DNA of 64,000 nt from Selenomonas sp. oral taxon 920 (lineage in GTDB: Bacteria; Bacillota; Negativicutes; Selenomonadales; Selenomonadaceae): contig NZ_CP017042.1 of assembly GCF_001717585.1 (NCBI RefSeq), positions 1,325,001 through 1,389,000 of the forward strand. Direction: 5' to 3'. Shown in pieces: positions 50,113 to 60,068 of this stretch. The position numbers and the translations under genes are program-made. Under the pieces are notes generated by a model. That model did not search any database. It was not told the DNA's origin and was given only the letters and a program-made list of their open reading frames with translations. Position 1 is the stretch's first letter. Each line of letters begins with the position of its first letter.

Positions 50113-51026
50113 GTTCCCGCTCTCCATCCAAACTGCCGCCCTGCGACTTCCGCAATCGTCATGGAGACAGTGCGCGTGTCCATAACGGTGGAATTCGGAT
50201 TCTGTTCGACAACGTGTCTCCTGTATTCGGTGACAGTGCCCCCGCTCTTTTCAATCGCCGTCAGAGCGCACAACCCTTCTGCCGTGCGGTAGGCAGGATT
50301 CCCAATGAGTGAAATCCCCGTCACACGCGAATCTGCGCCATACTGCGTGGACAGGGCGGCAATATCGACCGTTTGCAAAAGCTCCTGATTCGCAGCCGTC
50401 GCCTCATAACTCCCGTCCCCGCAGTCGGTCATATTTGTCTGCGTCTCTTTGACTGGCAGCATAACGACCTGCTCTTTCGGATTGATTTCCTCATCTGAGA
50501 AGATGAGATTCGAGATAAGGATGTCATCATTCTTACTGAGAACTGTGATGGTATTCGCATATGTATCATTGGCATACCAAAAATTTCTGTCCCGTTTGTT
50601 GCAAATTTCTCGCTCATTGACGATCACATGAAAGATGCCGTCATTGTTTCTTCCCTGTTTAATGTGAAACCACAGCGTATTGACTGCATCTGAGCGCACA
50701 AAATCGGCTGTTTCGTAAATATCAAATACGGTACTGGCATCGTGTCCCTCAATGTCCCATTTCCCTCGGTGCGGGTACACTCTGACCCAGTTGCCGAATC
50801 CAATACCAATCTCAAGGCGAACATCCGATGCGTTCTGTGGATTCTTGAGGTACATATCTAGTTTTGCATAAAACTCGGTGGGTACTTCAGAAAATGTGAG
50901 GCCCTTATGATCCTCCGGCTGCCAGAAGGATACACCCGTCTTGCTGTACTGCTTACCCGTCACCGTTGTACCGCCACTGGTCGAGAGCAGCTCTGCATAG
51001 CCTGGATTAATGTATCTGAACGCCAT
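50109..51026 (-). CDS. Phage tail protein with variable central domain (prophage 2)
   Basis: 305 residues, ortholog of 2651-3559. The ends are nearly identical, but residues 40-165 differ strongly (here NPQNASDVRLEIGIGFGNWVRVY; there a KLSFAIGGYKIIEAEKF core) while keeping WFHIK and DDILISNLI. This is the most diverged structural segment between the two phages, which supports a binding role for it. Confidence 0.72.
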   Translation of the reverse strand: MAFRYINPGYAELLSTSGGTTVTGKQYSKTGVSFWQPEDHKGLTFSEVPTEFYAKLDMYLKNPQNASDVRLEIGIGFGNWVRVYPHRGKWDIEGHDASTVFDIYETADFVRSDAVNTLWFHIKQGRNNDGIFHVIVNEREICNKRDRNFWYANDTYANTITVLSKNDDILISNLIFSDEEINPKEQVVMLPVKETQTNMTDCGDGSYEATAANQELLQTVDIAALSTQYGADSRVTGISLIGNPAYRTAEGLCALTAIEKSGGTVTEYRRHVVEQNPNSTVMDTRTVSMTIAEVAGRQFGWRAGT

Positions 51027-51036
51027 ACGAACCTCC

Positions 51037-51450
51037 TCAGTCCGACACCAAAAGGCCCTCTGCTTGAATGTCCACACTCACATCCTGCTGCGGTTTCTCG
51101 TCCGCTGTGCTGATTGCCTTTACCCAGAAAATCGTATTCCTGTCTGCAACATTGGATAATGAGATACTGTCTTTCCATTCGGCAGAATCCAACGCCGTCT
51201 GAGCAGTGTATTTGTTATCCATCGCGACCTTCCACTTATCCGCATGACCGCCGACGAATTTGATTGTAAGTGTTCCGTCAATATGGAATCCACTCTCGCA
51301 GCGTACGGCGCACTTGACGACTTTCTGCTCGCCCTTGCCCGCATCGAGCAGGACGAAGATGGGCGCAAGTTCCGTGCCGGAGCTGACCTCCGTCCCGTCC
51401 TTGCCGCCCTCGGTCGGATTGTTCATATAGATATGCAGCAGTTCTGCCAT
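51037..51450 (-). CDS. Phage tail-region structural protein (prophage 2)
   Basis: 137 residues, ortholog of 3570-3983. The ATG at 51,450 follows GGAGGGT. Differences lie mainly in residues 80-110. Confidence 0.75.
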   Translation of the reverse strand: MAELLHIYMNNPTEGGKDGTEVSSGTELAPIFVLLDAGKGEQKVVKCAVRCESGFHIDGTLTIKFVGGHADKWKVAMDNKYTAQTALDSAEWKDSISLSNVADRNTIFWVKAISTADEKPQQDVSVDIQAEGLLVSD

Positions 51451-51452
51451 TG

Positions 51453-51794
51453 TCATACCCTCCAAAATTCAAGAGACAGTTTATATACCTTCGGGAAATG
51501 AGCCATATACTCGTAAGACTTCACCACCACACGCATGGACGGCAGGATGTTCCCGCCCTCATCCGTGACGCTCACCATTGCACGGCTGTCCCAGTAGCCC
51601 TTGATCTTTTCCCATGCGGCAGAAGTGACCGTGACCGAACAGGAAATACGATCGCCCTCTGCAATATGCCCGAAATCCTGCACGACCGCTCCGCCGACAA
51701 TTTCCAAAAGCTGTTGACGGTCGTCGGGAATGGTCTGCCAGTTTTCAACGGATAATGTCCGTACCTCACCAATGTGAATATGAATTGGAATCAC
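51453..51794 (-). CDS. Phage tail protein, 113 aa (prophage 2)
   Basis: Ortholog of 3986-4327. An in-frame TAG just upstream fixes the start at GTG 51,794, inside the 3' end of the tape-measure gene. This is the clearest evidence for that start in both copies. Confidence 0.75.
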   Translation of the reverse strand: MIPIHIHIGEVRTLSVENWQTIPDDRQQLLEIVGGAVVQDFGHIAEGDRISCSVTVTSAAWEKIKGYWDSRAMVSVTDEGGNILPSMRVVVKSYEYMAHFPKVYKLSLEFWRV

Positions 51795-54306
51795 CCCCTA
51801 GGGCATTTTCAACGGCAGGACGGATGCGGTCGGCGACATGATCGGCGAGCATACGCATTCCCTCGTTATCCTCCGTGACGGCGTTCTCGATTTGCACCTG
51901 TATGTGAATCTGACGGTTGTCTGTCATGGATGGAGCAGTCTGACCGCTGTTCCGCGCGTCGGATGCGGAAGAAACGCCTTGCACCTGCCGCCCGAGTTCC
52001 GACATCATTCCCGCATAGGAGAACTCCTGTCCATTGACACGAATGCGTGAATTGTCCTCACGCTTCTCGGGGGCAAAATTCGGCAGGAGATTCTCCATCG
52101 CCCATTTACGCCCGGACTGAAACTGTTGGAGAAGCTCCGGTGTCAGCCCCAAGTCCTCTGCCGTAAACTTGTTCTTTTTGCGAAGGTACTGCATCAATCC
52201 GACCTGCCCGGACTTCTTGAACACCTGCAGTTCCTCTTTCTGGGAGCGGAGAACTTCCAAGGCGGCGTTACGTTTGGCATCGAGTTTTTCCTTCTCTGCC
52301 CACCGCGTCGCTTCGACCTCATCCAGCCCCTTCTGTACCCACGCATCCTTCTCACGCTCAATCTCGGCAAGACGGTTCTCGAGTTCTGTTTTCCAGATGG
52401 AGTCAATATTGGTGGCAACATCCCGCTCCCACTGCTCCATGACACGCGCCTTGCTCTCACTGAGCCACGTCTGCGTTTGGACTTCATCTAGTCCCTTCTG
52501 ACGAAAGGCATCGGCTTCGCGGGCGATGGAATCCAGCTTGTTTTGGAGATCCGTCTTGTAGAGAGCATTCGCCTTGTCCACAACATCCCGCTGAAAGTCG
52601 GAATAAATCTTCGCTTCCTTTGCCAAGCGGTATTCGTCGATCAGATGCGGATCGGCGCCCTTCCGGAAGAACTCAAAGGATTCACGATCCAGAGCGTGTA
52701 GAGTGTTCTGGATGTCCGTGTGTGTCAGTGCATACAGGTTGTCCGTCAATTGTGCGGTCGCCTTTGCAGATTCACTGACCATCTTTGCGGCATCTTTCTC
52801 GGCTGCCGCACGGATTTTCGCCGCCTTTGCATTCTGCTCCTGCGCCTTGGCGTTCTTCTCCGCCTCGACACGGGCGCTCTCCTCTGCCACAGCTTTCTCT
52901 TTGGCAATCTTCTGCTGTTCCAGATATTGCTTGTACTCATCGCCGTAAATAGCGTCAAGAACCGTACCGCCGAGGAACGGAACAGCAATCAGCGGAGATG
53001 CCACGGGGTGATTTTTCACAAGCCAGCTGTTCGCCTCAGCGTGCTCATTGACCTTATGAATCTGCTCACCAACAAAGCCCGCAAGTTCTGCAACGGTCTT
53101 GAGTGCTTCACCCCAACCAAGGACGGCATCCTTGATCTCGTCCTTGTTGTCGCGAATTGTCTCGATGAACGTCTGGAAACCGTCATTGATCTCCGGCATG
53201 AGTTCTTCGGCGGCAGGAAGCAGTGCCGCGCCAAGGGCAAGTTTCAACTGCCCCGCTTCCATCTCCATCGCACGCCACTTGAGATAGGTCTCATGCGCCT
53301 GTTCCGGGTCAAGCAGTCCCGTGGTCTTGACGCGAGAAGATATGGTCATCAGATCGTCATACTGTTCGAGAATGGGGATGAGCGCAGCCCCGCGTGCTCC
53401 GAGGACTTCGGCGGTATATGCTTCCTCCATCCCCGCTTCGCTTGCTGTCTTGTACCCTTTGGCGAGCTGTGCCAGCTGCTCGTTGAGCGGCAGGAGATTT
53501 CCCTGCTGGTCTTTGAGGGCAATCCCGAAACGAGAGAGGGCGCGAGAGGTGTCATTCCCGCTCTCCCCCGCAGCAGATACCTGCTTGTCCAGACGTGCAA
53601 TCAGAGGTATGACACTCTTAATGTCCGTATCCGCAAGCTGAAACACCCGATTGAGTGTCGCCGCCTCACCTGCCGAGACGTGAAGCCGCTGTGTGAGTTT
53701 GTAGACGTTCTCGCCCGCAAGCATCGCGTCTTTGGTGATATTGAACAATCCCGCACCTGTCGCAGCCACAACCATAACGGCAGCCATCTTTGCCGAGAGG
53801 ACGTTGAATCCGCTCGTAAGGTTTTTAACACCCGCTTGCGCCGCCGTCATTCCCGCTGAGATACGCCCACCGAGCGTGCCGGAAAGCACTGCGCTCTCCT
53901 TGAGGCGGTTATTCAGTTTCCGCACCTCGGCTTCGGTCTGCGCGACGGTTCTCTGCTGACGCAGGAGATTGCTTTCGGCACGCCGATAGGATGCGCTGTC
54001 CACGCCGTCATTCTTCTTGACAGACTGCAAAACAGCGGCAAGAATCTGTTCCTTTTGCCGCTGAATGTCCAACTCACGGTTGATCGCCTGATGACGAACC
54101 TTGATCTTGTCGAGTTCCGTACCCACACCGTCGAGTTTGGCGAGGTCGGCATCGAGTTTCAGATGGATGTTGTTTGCCTTGCTGTTGAGCCGTGCGATGG
54201 AATCCGAGACGGTCTTGCCCGCCGTGTCAAAGTCCAGCTGCAGCTGTGCAATGTTGAGACCGATGTCGAGATAGAGTTCATCAATCTTCTGTCCGCGCTT
54301 TGCCAC
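51766..54306 (-). CDS. Phage tail tape measure protein (prophage 2)
   Basis: 846 residues, ortholog of 4299-6851, with the same coiled-coil/hydrophobic/coiled-coil layout. The four-residue difference lies in the Gln/Ser-rich stretch near residue 780, where the two sequences also diverge most. Nearly equal length implies equal tail length. Confidence 0.95.
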   Translation of the reverse strand: MAKRGQKIDELYLDIGLNIAQLQLDFDTAGKTVSDSIARLNSKANNIHLKLDADLAKLDGVGTELDKIKVRHQAINRELDIQRQKEQILAAVLQSVKKNDGVDSASYRRAESNLLRQQRTVAQTEAEVRKLNNRLKESAVLSGTLGGRISAGMTAAQAGVKNLTSGFNVLSAKMAAVMVVAATGAGLFNITKDAMLAGENVYKLTQRLHVSAGEAATLNRVFQLADTDIKSVIPLIARLDKQVSAAGESGNDTSRALSRFGIALKDQQGNLLPLNEQLAQLAKGYKTASEAGMEEAYTAEVLGARGAALIPILEQYDDLMTISSRVKTTGLLDPEQAHETYLKWRAMEMEAGQLKLALGAALLPAAEELMPEINDGFQTFIETIRDNKDEIKDAVLGWGEALKTVAELAGFVGEQIHKVNEHAEANSWLVKNHPVASPLIAVPFLGGTVLDAIYGDEYKQYLEQQKIAKEKAVAEESARVEAEKNAKAQEQNAKAAKIRAAAEKDAAKMVSESAKATAQLTDNLYALTHTDIQNTLHALDRESFEFFRKGADPHLIDEYRLAKEAKIYSDFQRDVVDKANALYKTDLQNKLDSIAREADAFRQKGLDEVQTQTWLSESKARVMEQWERDVATNIDSIWKTELENRLAEIEREKDAWVQKGLDEVEATRWAEKEKLDAKRNAALEVLRSQKEELQVFKKSGQVGLMQYLRKKNKFTAEDLGLTPELLQQFQSGRKWAMENLLPNFAPEKREDNSRIRVNGQEFSYAGMMSELGRQVQGVSSASDARNSGQTAPSMTDNRQIHIQVQIENAVTEDNEGMRMLADHVADRIRPAVENALGGDSNSYSHW

Positions 54307-54319
54307 TCCATCTCCCTCC

Positions 54320-54523
54320 CTACATCACGTCGTCAATAAATCGCTCGGATTGCTGTTGCTCACAAAGAGCGGTCACAACAAGCTGATCGAGCAGGAAGCC
54401 AACCTCGTGTGCGTCAATTTCCTGCATCGTCCACCCATAGGCGGACTGCAGCCGCTCATAATAGCGCAGTAGATTCTGGTACGGAGAAAGAACTACGCCT
54501 CTTTCCCCGTCTCTCCGTTTGGG
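54320..54523 (-). CDS. Tail chaperone -1 frameshift extension (prophage 2)
   Basis: Continuation of the chaperone gene after slippage at C CCA AAC (minus strand 54,523-54,517), giving PKRRDGERGVVLSPYQN. The heptamer is unchanged from prophage 1, although the codons after it differ (GGAGAGACG against GAGGAGATG), which supports selection on the site. Confidence 0.8.
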   Translation of the reverse strand, partial: PKRRDGERGVVLSPYQNLLRYYERLQSAYGWTMQEIDAHEVGFLLDQLVVTALCEQQQSERFIDDVM

Positions 54524-54807
54524 AGGTTCACCAGTTTGGAAAACGTCAACGACTGAATCCATCGAAAGAGTGCACGGGTAAGCGGTACAATGTCTGCGAT
54601 ATCCACATTTTCGTCGATGACCTCTTTTGTGACATCATCACGTCCGAATCCGAGAACGATCAGACGGACGTGCTCGTCCAGAAAATCTTCAAGGCTCAGA
54701 CCTTCCTTGTCGGCATCAAAAAAGGCAAGGAACTCGCGCCACACCTTCATCTTCGGAGGTTTCGGCATGATCTCCCTGCCCGCAATATGCAGTATCGGTG
54801 TTTCCAT
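54493..54807 (-). CDS. Phage tail assembly chaperone (prophage 2)
   Basis: 104 residues, ortholog of 7037-7351. It starts at the second of two adjacent ATGs, after GGGAGGAC. The zero-frame product ends NGETGKEA. Confidence 0.85.
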   Translation of the reverse strand: METPILHIAGREIMPKPPKMKVWREFLAFFDADKEGLSLEDFLDEHVRLIVLGFGRDDVTKEVIDENVDIADIVPLTRALFRWIQSLTFSKLVNLPNGETGKEA

Positions 54808-54818
54808 CATGTCCTCCC

Positions 54819-55418
54819 TCAGACCTGCTCGTACCACTTCGTTCCTGTCTCTGCGGCAAATCCCGCCGCCTCCTCATCCGCCTTGGCGTAGGACAGCCCG
54901 TCCGAGAGACGATAGATTGCCTTTGCCGTCAGTGTCGGCGTGTCGAACTGGATGCTCTCCTGCTTCGAGTTGCCGGATTCCGAGGGTTCTGTGAATTGGA
55001 CTTTGTAGAACTTGGTGAACCTCTTCTTGCCGTTGCGCTTGTCCGACTGGAATAGGACGGCGAAGTATGGCGCAACATCGTCCTTGCCCGCCTTCATCAC
55101 ACCGTTCTCGATACTGTGTCCCAAAAGATAAGCCGTGTATTCCAAAGGAAGCGCGGCAGTGTCAAAGGTCAGATCGTAGGATGCGGTATTGGATGCCGTA
55201 TCCACGGACTGACCGTCGGCGAATAGTTCCGCCTGATTCGTCTGCGGCTTGATGTCTACCTTGCGCAGAAGTTTTCCGAGGGGAATCGGCTTCTCGTAGG
55301 TCGCTGTGCCGCCCGACTCGTCGGTGAGCATCTTGGCGATGTGAAGTTTCTGGATGTTGATGAACTGCCCGCTTGTCAGATTCCCTGCAGGCTTTGCTGT
55401 TGGTGTTGGACTTGGCAT
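54819..55418 (-). CDS. Major tail tube protein (prophage 2)
   Basis: 199 residues, only about six differences from the prophage 1 protein (7363-7962). This is the most conserved of the diverged virion proteins, as expected for a self-polymerising tube. Confidence 0.88.
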   Translation of the reverse strand: MPSPTPTAKPAGNLTSGQFINIQKLHIAKMLTDESGGTATYEKPIPLGKLLRKVDIKPQTNQAELFADGQSVDTASNTASYDLTFDTAALPLEYTAYLLGHSIENGVMKAGKDDVAPYFAVLFQSDKRNGKKRFTKFYKVQFTEPSESGNSKQESIQFDTPTLTAKAIYRLSDGLSYAKADEEAAGFAAETGTKWYEQV

Positions 55419-55419
55419 A

Positions 55420-55782
55420 TTATTCTCCCTCCATTGCTGTTTTATAGTCTGTGATTTCCACGAATATATCTTTCTCTGTCAGTTCCTGCGTCTGCACACG
55501 GACAAACCCGAGAGGCAGAAGCGCGTTCTGCACGGCTCTGTGAATCTCCCGAAACCGTCCGTCCTTCGTCAGGATGTGGATACGCACCGTGATTCGTCGT
55601 TCCATCTCCGTGCCATCTACCGAAAGGGCGGGAACATCCGAGATCACCGAATAGACGAGAATCGGATACGTCCCTGCGTCGGGACTGCACCCGTGGTAGA
55701 TGCTCTTCTTCCCGTGTGCGAGAAGCTGAGACAGTGCCTTGGAGCGCACAAGAGCCTGATACACCATCCTTGCGACACTCAT
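55420..55782 (-). CDS. Tail completion protein, DUF3168 (prophage 2)
   Basis: 120 residues, ortholog of 7964-8326 with a few conservative changes. It is coupled to the gp10-like gene by a four-base overlap. Confidence 0.85.
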   Translation of the reverse strand: MSVARMVYQALVRSKALSQLLAHGKKSIYHGCSPDAGTYPILVYSVISDVPALSVDGTEMERRITVRIHILTKDGRFREIHRAVQNALLPLGFVRVQTQELTEKDIFVEITDYKTAMEGE

Positions 55783-56177
55783 TTCCCTCGCCTCCGAATG
55801 GCAGACTGCACGGCATCGACGATGGCAGAGCGGATACCGTCCTTCTTGGCATCGAGTGCCGGATAGAGGAACGGTTTGTTAATCCTCGGGCTGAACTCGA
55901 CAAGCACGCCATAGAATACGCCGTCACTGGATTCTGCATCCGCTGCAATCCTCCAAACAGAGCCGTCTTTTCTGCGCAGTCGCTTGTGGATGGAATCTCG
56001 CAGTGCGCCTTTGACCACACGCTTATCTGTTCCCGTATAGACGGGACAGCGGTTCTTTGCCTCCGCGACCACATCATCCGCGCCATGTGCGAGTGCTGCC
56101 TTTGCTGCAGCCGTCGCCTCCGCGCCAAGCTCGGACAATATCTTCTCGGCAGAGACGAATCCTCTATATCTAGCCAT
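55779..56177 (-). CDS. HK97 gp10-like protein (prophage 2)
   Basis: 132 residues, ortholog of 8323-8721 with four or so changes (for example KAALAHG for KEALAHG). Confidence 0.88.
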   Translation of the reverse strand: MARYRGFVSAEKILSELGAEATAAAKAALAHGADDVVAEAKNRCPVYTGTDKRVVKGALRDSIHKRLRRKDGSVWRIAADAESSDGVFYGVLVEFSPRINKPFLYPALDAKKDGIRSAIVDAVQSAIRRRGK

Positions 56178-56508
56178 CTTCCACCAACTCCCTGCATTCT
56201 ATGACAAGCCACTGTTTCTTCCCGCCGAGCGGATACGGTGGCGCAATAGGTATGAGCCGCTTCCCACTCCACTCCACAATATCCGTCACACGTACATCCG
56301 CACGGTAACGAACAACGATGCGATAATCCACCTCCTGCACCTTCTCCGCATAACCGTCGGAGATTTTCGCGGCAAAGGGCAGAACGAGTGCCCAGGCTTT
56401 ACCGACTTCCTGCACCGACGATGAAAGGATATTCCCCTCATCGTCCGTATCCATCACGGGGCGCAGGATGGAAATTCGGTGACGCAGTTCGCTCATAGAC
56501 ACCTGCAT
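56170..56508 (-). CDS. Phage head closure protein (prophage 2)
   Basis: 112 residues, ortholog of 8714-9052. The start is ATG here where prophage 1 has GTG, with the same GGAGG spacing, which confirms the longer start in both. Confidence 0.87.
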   Translation of the reverse strand: MQVSMSELRHRISILRPVMDTDDEGNILSSSVQEVGKAWALVLPFAAKISDGYAEKVQEVDYRIVVRYRADVRVTDIVEWSGKRLIPIAPPYPLGGKKQWLVIECRELVEDG

Positions 56509-56784
56509 CTAAAAGACCTCCTTCCGCACACCAAAGAGGAGCGACCGCAGTGTCAAGGCAAGCCCTCTGTGATCCGCTTCCTCCCGATGTTCATAGAGAT
56601 AGGACACGGCATAGAGCACCGCGACACGCACAATTGCCTGATCTTCAACCTTGGACAGCTTCTTCACGCGCAGTAATGCAGTACAAATCTGCTCTGCCGT
56701 TTCCGTAAAATGTGTGAGGAGATCGTCCTCCTCATCCCCGTCAATCCGCAGATACTGCTTGACTGCTGCAAGCGGCACAAGCAT
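56509..56784 (-). CDS. Head-tail connector protein (prophage 2)
   Basis: 91 residues; the translated sequence is identical to 9053-9328, although the DNA differs at silent positions. Only about 75 bases separate it from the capsid gene because cargo gene 1 is absent. Confidence 0.9.
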   Translation of the reverse strand: MLVPLAAVKQYLRIDGDEEDDLLTHFTETAEQICTALLRVKKLSKVEDQAIVRVAVLYAVSYLYEHREEADHRGLALTLRSLLFGVRKEVF

Positions 56785-56858
56785 AGAACCACCTCCCTCT
56801 TTGCCGCAAAAACGAAAATCCATCAATTTGGTGCTGAATTTATCAGCGATTCCATACA

Positions 56859-58040
56859 TCAGCCCTTCATCTTGAGCGTCTGCACAGCCTCTTCGAGCAC
56901 GAGCTTCCCGTCCACGCGCTCCTTCATGACATATCCGACCATACCGTTGCCTGCAAACAGCTCCTTGAGTTCCTGCAGGGAGCGGGTGCCGCGATCCCCG
57001 ATGTTGTAGTAGGAGTAGTCACCGAATGCGATGACGGTCTTGCCTGCTGCAATAGCCGGCATATATGCCGAGGAGTACACTGGGTAGCCGAGCAGACGGT
57101 CGGGTTCGCCCATCTGGTACGACGGCTGCCAGAAATACGCTCCGTTCGCATCCTTGAGTTTGCGGATGCTTGCAAGCGTCTGGTCATTGACGATGAATGC
57201 CGCATTCTTGCGGTAGGGACGCTTGAGGCTGTAGACGAGCGTCACAAGTTCATCCGCCTTGAGGTCTGCCGCCGTCGTAGTGACGGATGTCTTTGCCGAA
57301 ATGAGAAGCCCCTTCGGCTTGTGCGTCCCATCGCCATTGAGAAACGCATCCTCCTCGGCGTTGCCCAGTGCCTTGCCGAACTGCTCGATGAGGTAGTTTT
57401 CGAGCTTGAAGGCATTGTCGTAGAGCAGTTCCTCCGTCACCTTGACTGCAACGTGGAGTTTGTGCGCATCGAGGACAATCTGGTCAAAGGTCGCCTCACC
57501 AAAGGTGAGCTGTGCCCCCTCCTCAATCCACGATGCCGCAGGCTTTGTAGCGGCAATGTTGATCTTGTGCTCCCCGCTCGTGGTAATCACCGTCGCAAGC
57601 GGACGCAGGACGTTCTCTTCGCTGAGTACGTCGATCAGACGCTGATCGTATTCCTCGGGAACGAGATAGCCGCCGTTTGCATCCACGCCTTCCTGCAGAA
57701 CATTCTCCACCTGCCGGAAATTCGTGCGAAGTGCTTTGAGCATTGCCGAGCGATAGCCTTCACTTGCACGCCCTGTCTTTTCAGGAGGCAATCCTGCACC
57801 TGCCCCCGGCATGTTGGTAATTGCCGCTGTCACAGGCTTTGCAAGCTGCGCGTCGAGGATCGCCTGACGCTCCATGCGCTCGATGTCCTTGCCGAGTGCG
57901 AGCACCTCATTCTCCATCTGCTCATACGCCTTGGCATCCTCTGCCGTAAGACGACCGTCCTTTTCGTGAGAAGCCAGAAACTGCTTTGCCTGTTCCCACA
58001 TTTCTGCACGCTTCTCGCGCATTGCCATGATCTTATCCAT
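56859..58040 (-). CDS. Major capsid protein, HK97 family (prophage 2)
   Basis: 393 residues, ortholog of 10,064-11,239. The main difference is at the scaffold/capsid border (MPGAGAGLPPEKTGRAS against IPGAALNAEKTGRAS), near the likely protease cleavage site. Confidence 0.95.
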   Translation of the reverse strand: MDKIMAMREKRAEMWEQAKQFLASHEKDGRLTAEDAKAYEQMENEVLALGKDIERMERQAILDAQLAKPVTAAITNMPGAGAGLPPEKTGRASEGYRSAMLKALRTNFRQVENVLQEGVDANGGYLVPEEYDQRLIDVLSEENVLRPLATVITTSGEHKINIAATKPAASWIEEGAQLTFGEATFDQIVLDAHKLHVAVKVTEELLYDNAFKLENYLIEQFGKALGNAEEDAFLNGDGTHKPKGLLISAKTSVTTTAADLKADELVTLVYSLKRPYRKNAAFIVNDQTLASIRKLKDANGAYFWQPSYQMGEPDRLLGYPVYSSAYMPAIAAGKTVIAFGDYSYYNIGDRGTRSLQELKELFAGNGMVGYVMKERVDGKLVLEEAVQTLKMKG

Positions 58041-58056
58041 GATCTTTTTCCCTCCG

Positions 58057-58752
58057 TTAATGTGAAATAGAAAAGAGCCGCTTCTTAAACGGCTCTGCAT
58101 CGACATTAGTATTTTGCGTTCCCTGCCCGAATTTCGAGAGCAGGGAGTTTGTGACGGCGGCGCGGGAGAAGATCAGCCCGTCTGCCGTATCCGTCATAGG
58201 ACGCTGAACGTCCGCATAGAGAACGGAATCCGCGAAGCCGAGTTCCACGGCTTTCTTTGCGTTCATCCACGTCTCGGCATCCATCAGCCGTGAAATCTTC
58301 GCACGGGAAAGTCCTGTCTTGATCTCGTAGGCGTTGATGATGCTCTCCTTGATCTCGGCAAGGAATGTGATTGTCCGCTCCATCTCGTGCGTGTCTCCGA
58401 TGGAAACAGTCATCGGGTTGTGGATCATCAACATCCCCAAGGGTGAAATCTCAACGGTTGATCCTGCCATCGCCACAACGGATGCGGCAGAAGCGGCAAT
58501 CCCGTCAATCTTGACCGTGACCTCGCCGGGATACTCCATGAGCATATTGTAGATTTGCGCCGCCGCATAACAGTCTCCGCCGGGTGAGTTGATCCAGAGG
58601 TCAATATCTCCCTCGGCGGCGTTCAGTTCAGCGCGAAACATCTGAGGTGTGACCTCATCTCCCCACCACGTTTCGTCCGAAATCTCACCGTCCAGGAGCA
58701 AGACACGCTTCTCTCCCTCGTTCCGTACCCAGTTCCAAAATTTACGTTTCAT
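58057..58752 (-). CDS. Head maturation protease, ClpP-like (prophage 2)
   Basis: 231 residues, ortholog of 11,256-11,945. All catalytic segments are conserved (INSPGGDCY, GIAASAASVVAMAG, MLMIHNPM). Changes are near the C-terminus (YADVQRPMTDTADG). Confidence 0.93.
   Translation of the reverse strand: MKRKFWNWVRNEGEKRVLLLDGEISDETWWGDEVTPQMFRAELNAAEGDIDLWINSPGGDCYAAAQIYNMLMEYPGEVTVKIDGIAASAASVVAMAGSTVEISPLGMLMIHNPMTVSIGDTHEMERTITFLAEIKESIINAYEIKTGLSRAKISRLMDAETWMNAKKAVELGFADSVLYADVQRPMTDTADGLIFSRAAVTNSLLSKFGQGTQNTNVDAEPFKKRLFSISH
58070..58096 (-). terminator. Terminator-like hairpin at protease/capsid junction (prophage 2)
   Basis: AGAGCCG and CGGCTCT arms (58,096-58,090 and 58,080-58,074; 7 bp) with TTTTCTATTT after them. 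The stem is one pair longer than in prophage 1, with an unrelated loop. Confidence 0.5.
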
Positions 58753-59995
58753 CACTTACTCCCTTCTGCCTAGCGGCAAACAGCCCTGCGTCCCTCAGTT
58801 TTGTCATATTTCCGTTGATAAGGTACAGATCGCCGCCCTCCTCCGCTTCGATGGGATTCATGTCCTCAAGACTGCGGATGTCGTTCGCGGAGAGCCATCC
58901 GTTCTGCCGCCCGATGGCGTATCCCTCCATACGGCTCTTGTAGTCCCCGCGCAGTAATCCATCGACGTTGAAGCGGATGAAGTAATCCTTCCGCTCCTTG
59001 TCCGTCAGCAGTGCTTTCTGCAGCGACTGCTCCCATCGAACCACCCACGGATTCAAGGTGTACTTTACGAACTCCAAAGACTGCTGCTCGATGTTGGAAA
59101 ACGAAGATTTCTCCAAATCTCCGACCATATGCGGCGGCACACGGTAGAGCCGAGCAATCTCGTCGATCTGAAACTTTCTCGTCTCAAGGAACTGCGCCTC
59201 CTCGGGCGGAATGGCAATCTGCTGATACTTCACGCCCTCCTCGAGGACAGCGATCTTTCCCGTGTTCATCGTACCGCCGTAGACGGCGTGCCAGCTCTCA
59301 CGGAGCTTCGACGGGTCTTTGAGGACACCGGGATGCTCCAAAACACCGCCCGGACGCGCACCGTTTTTGAAGAACGCCGCACCATATTCCTCCGTCGCAA
59401 GAGCAATGCCGATGGCATTCTTTGCCATAGCGATGGGTGAATAACCCACAAGTCCGTCAAAGCCGAGTCCCGGAATATGCAGCACATCCTCACGCCGCAG
59501 CCGAATCTGCCCCTTATCCGCAAAGTTTGGATTCTCCTCCGTACTTCTCGTGTAGGTGTAGTAGAGTTCGCACGTGCGGCTGTCGCGGCTGACCTCCATC
59601 TTGTCCGGAAGGAGCGGATAGAGTCCAAGGACACGTCCTCTGCCATCCCGCAAAATTTGTGCGTAAGCATTCCCCCACAGGAGGAGATGCGACATAAGCG
59701 TCTCACGAAAGACGAAACTCGTCATTTCGGGATTCGGCGCATCGTGAAGCAGGAAGTACAGCGGATGCTCCGGCACACGCTCCTTGCCCTGCCCTTGGTA
59801 GGCATAAACATGGAGCGGCAACCCTGCGATGGATTCGGCGAGGATGCGCACACAAGCATAAACTGCCGTTGTCTGCATTGCCGTTCGCTCGTTGACCGCC
59901 TTGCCCGCCGCAGTCTGCCCAAACAAAAAGGACAAGCCGCCAAGATGATTTCTGGGCTTGTCCCGCGAACGGAAGAGTTTGCTGAATAGATTCAT
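58742..59995 (-). CDS. Phage portal protein (prophage 2)
   Basis: 417 residues, ortholog of 11,935-13,185. The first 70 codons are almost identical in DNA to prophage 1, and divergence rises beyond them, which marks the edge of the shared block. Confidence 0.95.
   Translation of the reverse strand: MNLFSKLFRSRDKPRNHLGGLSFLFGQTAAGKAVNERTAMQTTAVYACVRILAESIAGLPLHVYAYQGQGKERVPEHPLYFLLHDAPNPEMTSFVFRETLMSHLLLWGNAYAQILRDGRGRVLGLYPLLPDKMEVSRDSRTCELYYTYTRSTEENPNFADKGQIRLRREDVLHIPGLGFDGLVGYSPIAMAKNAIGIALATEEYGAAFFKNGARPGGVLEHPGVLKDPSKLRESWHAVYGGTMNTGKIAVLEEGVKYQQIAIPPEEAQFLETRKFQIDEIARLYRVPPHMVGDLEKSSFSNIEQQSLEFVKYTLNPWVVRWEQSLQKALLTDKERKDYFIRFNVDGLLRGDYKSRMEGYAIGRQNGWLSANDIRSLEDMNPIEAEEGGDLYLINGNMTKLRDAGLFAARQKGVSDET
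59924..59963 (-). terminator. Terminator-like hairpin in portal 5' region (prophage 2)
   Basis: Same GGACAAGCC/GGCTTGTCC stem and T-tract as at 13,114-13,153, without change. Confidence 0.6.
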
Positions 59996-60068
59996 ATACA
60001 CCATCCATTCTTTATAAAAAGGATTTTTTTTCTGTTTAACGAAATCTCTCCATAAAGGAGATGATCTT